Shown: one piece after another, positions 63,701 through 64,000 of the stretch | How positions within the stretch are numbered: the stretch's first letter is position 1 | How the letters are laid out: every line of letters begins with the position of its first letter | From: Rhyacichthys aspro | Lineage: Eukaryota > Chordata > Actinopteri > Gobiiformes > Rhyacichthyidae | Length of the DNA: 64,000 nt | Reading direction: 5' to 3' | Assembly (NCBI GenBank): GCA_036850595.1 | Contig: CM072161.1 | Span: forward strand, 12,297,905 to 12,361,904 | Translations under genes and position numbers: made by a program | The notes under the pieces: generated by a model | What the model saw: the letters and a program-made list of their open reading frames with translations, nothing else | What the model was told of the DNA's origin: nothing | Databases searched by the model: none

Positions 63701-64000
63701 GATCTATATGGTCTTTGAGTTGAATTCGGACCTGTCGTTCAGTGGGCTGGTCCCGGATAAAGGAGTGCTTGAGCAATTGCTCTGTGGACGGCCGGCTCGG
63801 ATACGTCTTCACAAGACAGCCCTCAATGAAGTCAATAAATTTCTTGGACCTGTAGAAGTGGATGATACGTTGTTGGGGAAAAAAGGAGGAAAGGAGGGCA
63901 TAAAACTAAAATCTCTCTAAATAAAGCCAAATTGTAAATACAAAAATGAAAAGTTTTTAACCATGCAGTCTTTTTAGTGTGCAGACTTTTTAAGCAAAGA
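54713..64000 (-). CDS. mink1: misshapen-like kinase 1 (GCK-IV kinase), 3' part
   Basis: This Ste20/GCK-IV serine-threonine kinase signals to JNK/p38 and the cytoskeleton downstream of Rap/Ras proteins. The gene is cut by the window's right edge: most of the kinase domain and the start codon are missing. The first exon seen (63849-63674) is the kinase end (SKKFIDFIEGCL, SRPSTEQLLKHSFIRDQPTE). Next come acidic EETEYEYSGSDEEDE, coiled-coil exons (63420-60480; RRDFQRLQQEN, EYKRKQLEEQRQSERLQRQL), a proline/serine-rich middle with VPLKPYAAPVPRSQSL, and a CNH (citron homology) domain (57330-54713; KKRFNSEILCAALWG, CYEDEGVYVNTYGRI, GWGEKAIEIRSVETGHLDG). The C-terminus LNRNCIMNW is that of MINK1; TNIK and MAP4K4 end in GRTSLLSW. 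Further exons lie at about 57560-57450, 57850-57730, 58170-58050, 58396-58250, 58819-58796, 59055-58965 and 59411-59334. The stop codon is at 54713-54715. Confidence 0.95.
54875..54960. repeat. degenerate interspersed repeat (possible hAT end fragment)
   Basis: The segment around GGCCCAGGGGCCACATCAGG resembles the ends of teleost hAT MITEs that contain 'ggcccgcgggccacatttggccc'. No opposite terminus or target duplication is visible. It lies in the last mink1 intron. Confidence 0.35.
55090..55262. repeat. teleost interspersed repeat with 'GGCAAGACACTTCACCC' core
   Basis: The stretch containing GTTGTGTTCTTAGGCAAGAC, CACTTCACCCGCCTTGCCTC and GGTGTATGAATGTGTGAGTA belongs to a repeat scattered through many percomorph genomes (recollection). 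It lies in a mink1 intron; the ends are not defined. Confidence 0.6.
57109..57155. repeat. fragment of a teleost repeat ('TAAATGGCATGCATTTATATAGCGCC')
   Basis: GGTAAATGGCATGCATTTAT followed by ATAGCGCC matches the widely found teleost motif 'gtaaatggactgtatttatatagcgcc', which often accompanies the core repeat listed at 55090-55262. Only a short fragment remains, in a mink1 intron. Confidence 0.5.
58796..58819 (-). other. mink1: 24-nt in-frame mink1 microexon (SYKRAIGE)
   Basis: The microexon is bordered by TGACTGTGCAG on the 5' side and GTTAGT on the 3' side. It is in phase 0 with both neighbours, linking RPGRPA to DHGLFAKE. The eight encoded residues SYKRAIGE follow RPGRPA in human MINK1 as I recall it, so it is a genuine coding exon. 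Its size makes it prone to regulated inclusion. Confidence 0.85.
60866..60899. repeat. inverted repeat GGCACCTGG / CCAGGTGCC
   Basis: Two perfect 9-base arms enclose 15 bases that themselves contain GAGAG/CTCTC, so a long hairpin can form. It lies in the mink1 intron between 61895 and 60535, at the donor side of a possible extra exon (see findings). Confidence 0.6.

Overview
The window is vertebrate nuclear DNA, most likely from a percomorph teleost. It is AT-rich, its multi-exon genes have compact introns with canonical GT/AG borders, it carries teleost-type MITEs and short interspersed repeats, and its proteins align family by family with human genes. The species is not determined; the fish assignment rests on gene content and repeat types.

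Nine protein-coding genes can be assembled from exon pieces. From left to right they are mpdu1 (-), tm4sf5 (+), slc25a15 (-), irs4 (-), gucy2f (-), a steroid/acyl-CoA short-chain dehydrogenase of hsd20b2 type (+), slc12a9 (-), gnb2 (+) and the 3' two-thirds of mink1 (-), which runs off the right edge. For tm4sf5, slc25a15, irs4, gnb2, mpdu1 and the dehydrogenase the splice phases were checked by hand and give closed reading frames. The other genes are given as spans with approximate exons.

Layout: 1-7.3 kb holds mpdu1 and tm4sf5 head to head, with slc25a15 converging on tm4sf5. From 7.3 to 12.3 kb there is only non-coding sequence, probably mostly the irs4 3' region. irs4 occupies 12.3-18.1 kb, with a CG-rich promoter just right of it. 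The gucy2f 3' UTR and coding exons follow (20.0-27.6 kb). The 27.6-32.4 kb stretch is intergenic and contains a complete MITE. The dehydrogenase and slc12a9 converge at about 35 kb. slc12a9 and gnb2 are divergent across 40.6-46.3 kb. gnb2 and mink1 converge, with a long mink1 3' UTR between 50.6 and 54.7 kb.

These genes do not form one pathway. They are a conserved-synteny patchwork: the human counterparts of mpdu1/tm4sf5/mink1 lie on 17p13, of irs4/gucy2f on Xq22, of slc12a9/gnb2 on 7q22 and of slc25a15 on 13q14. I found no new multigene system. The points most worth a second look are: an intron splitting the PH and PTB domains of irs4 together with SHP2-type C-terminal tyrosine motifs absent from human IRS4; an obligatory GC-AG intron in slc25a15; a 24-nt in-frame microexon and a possible poison exon in mink1; two MITEs with visible target-site duplications; and three AP-1 consensus sites between mpdu1 and tm4sf5.
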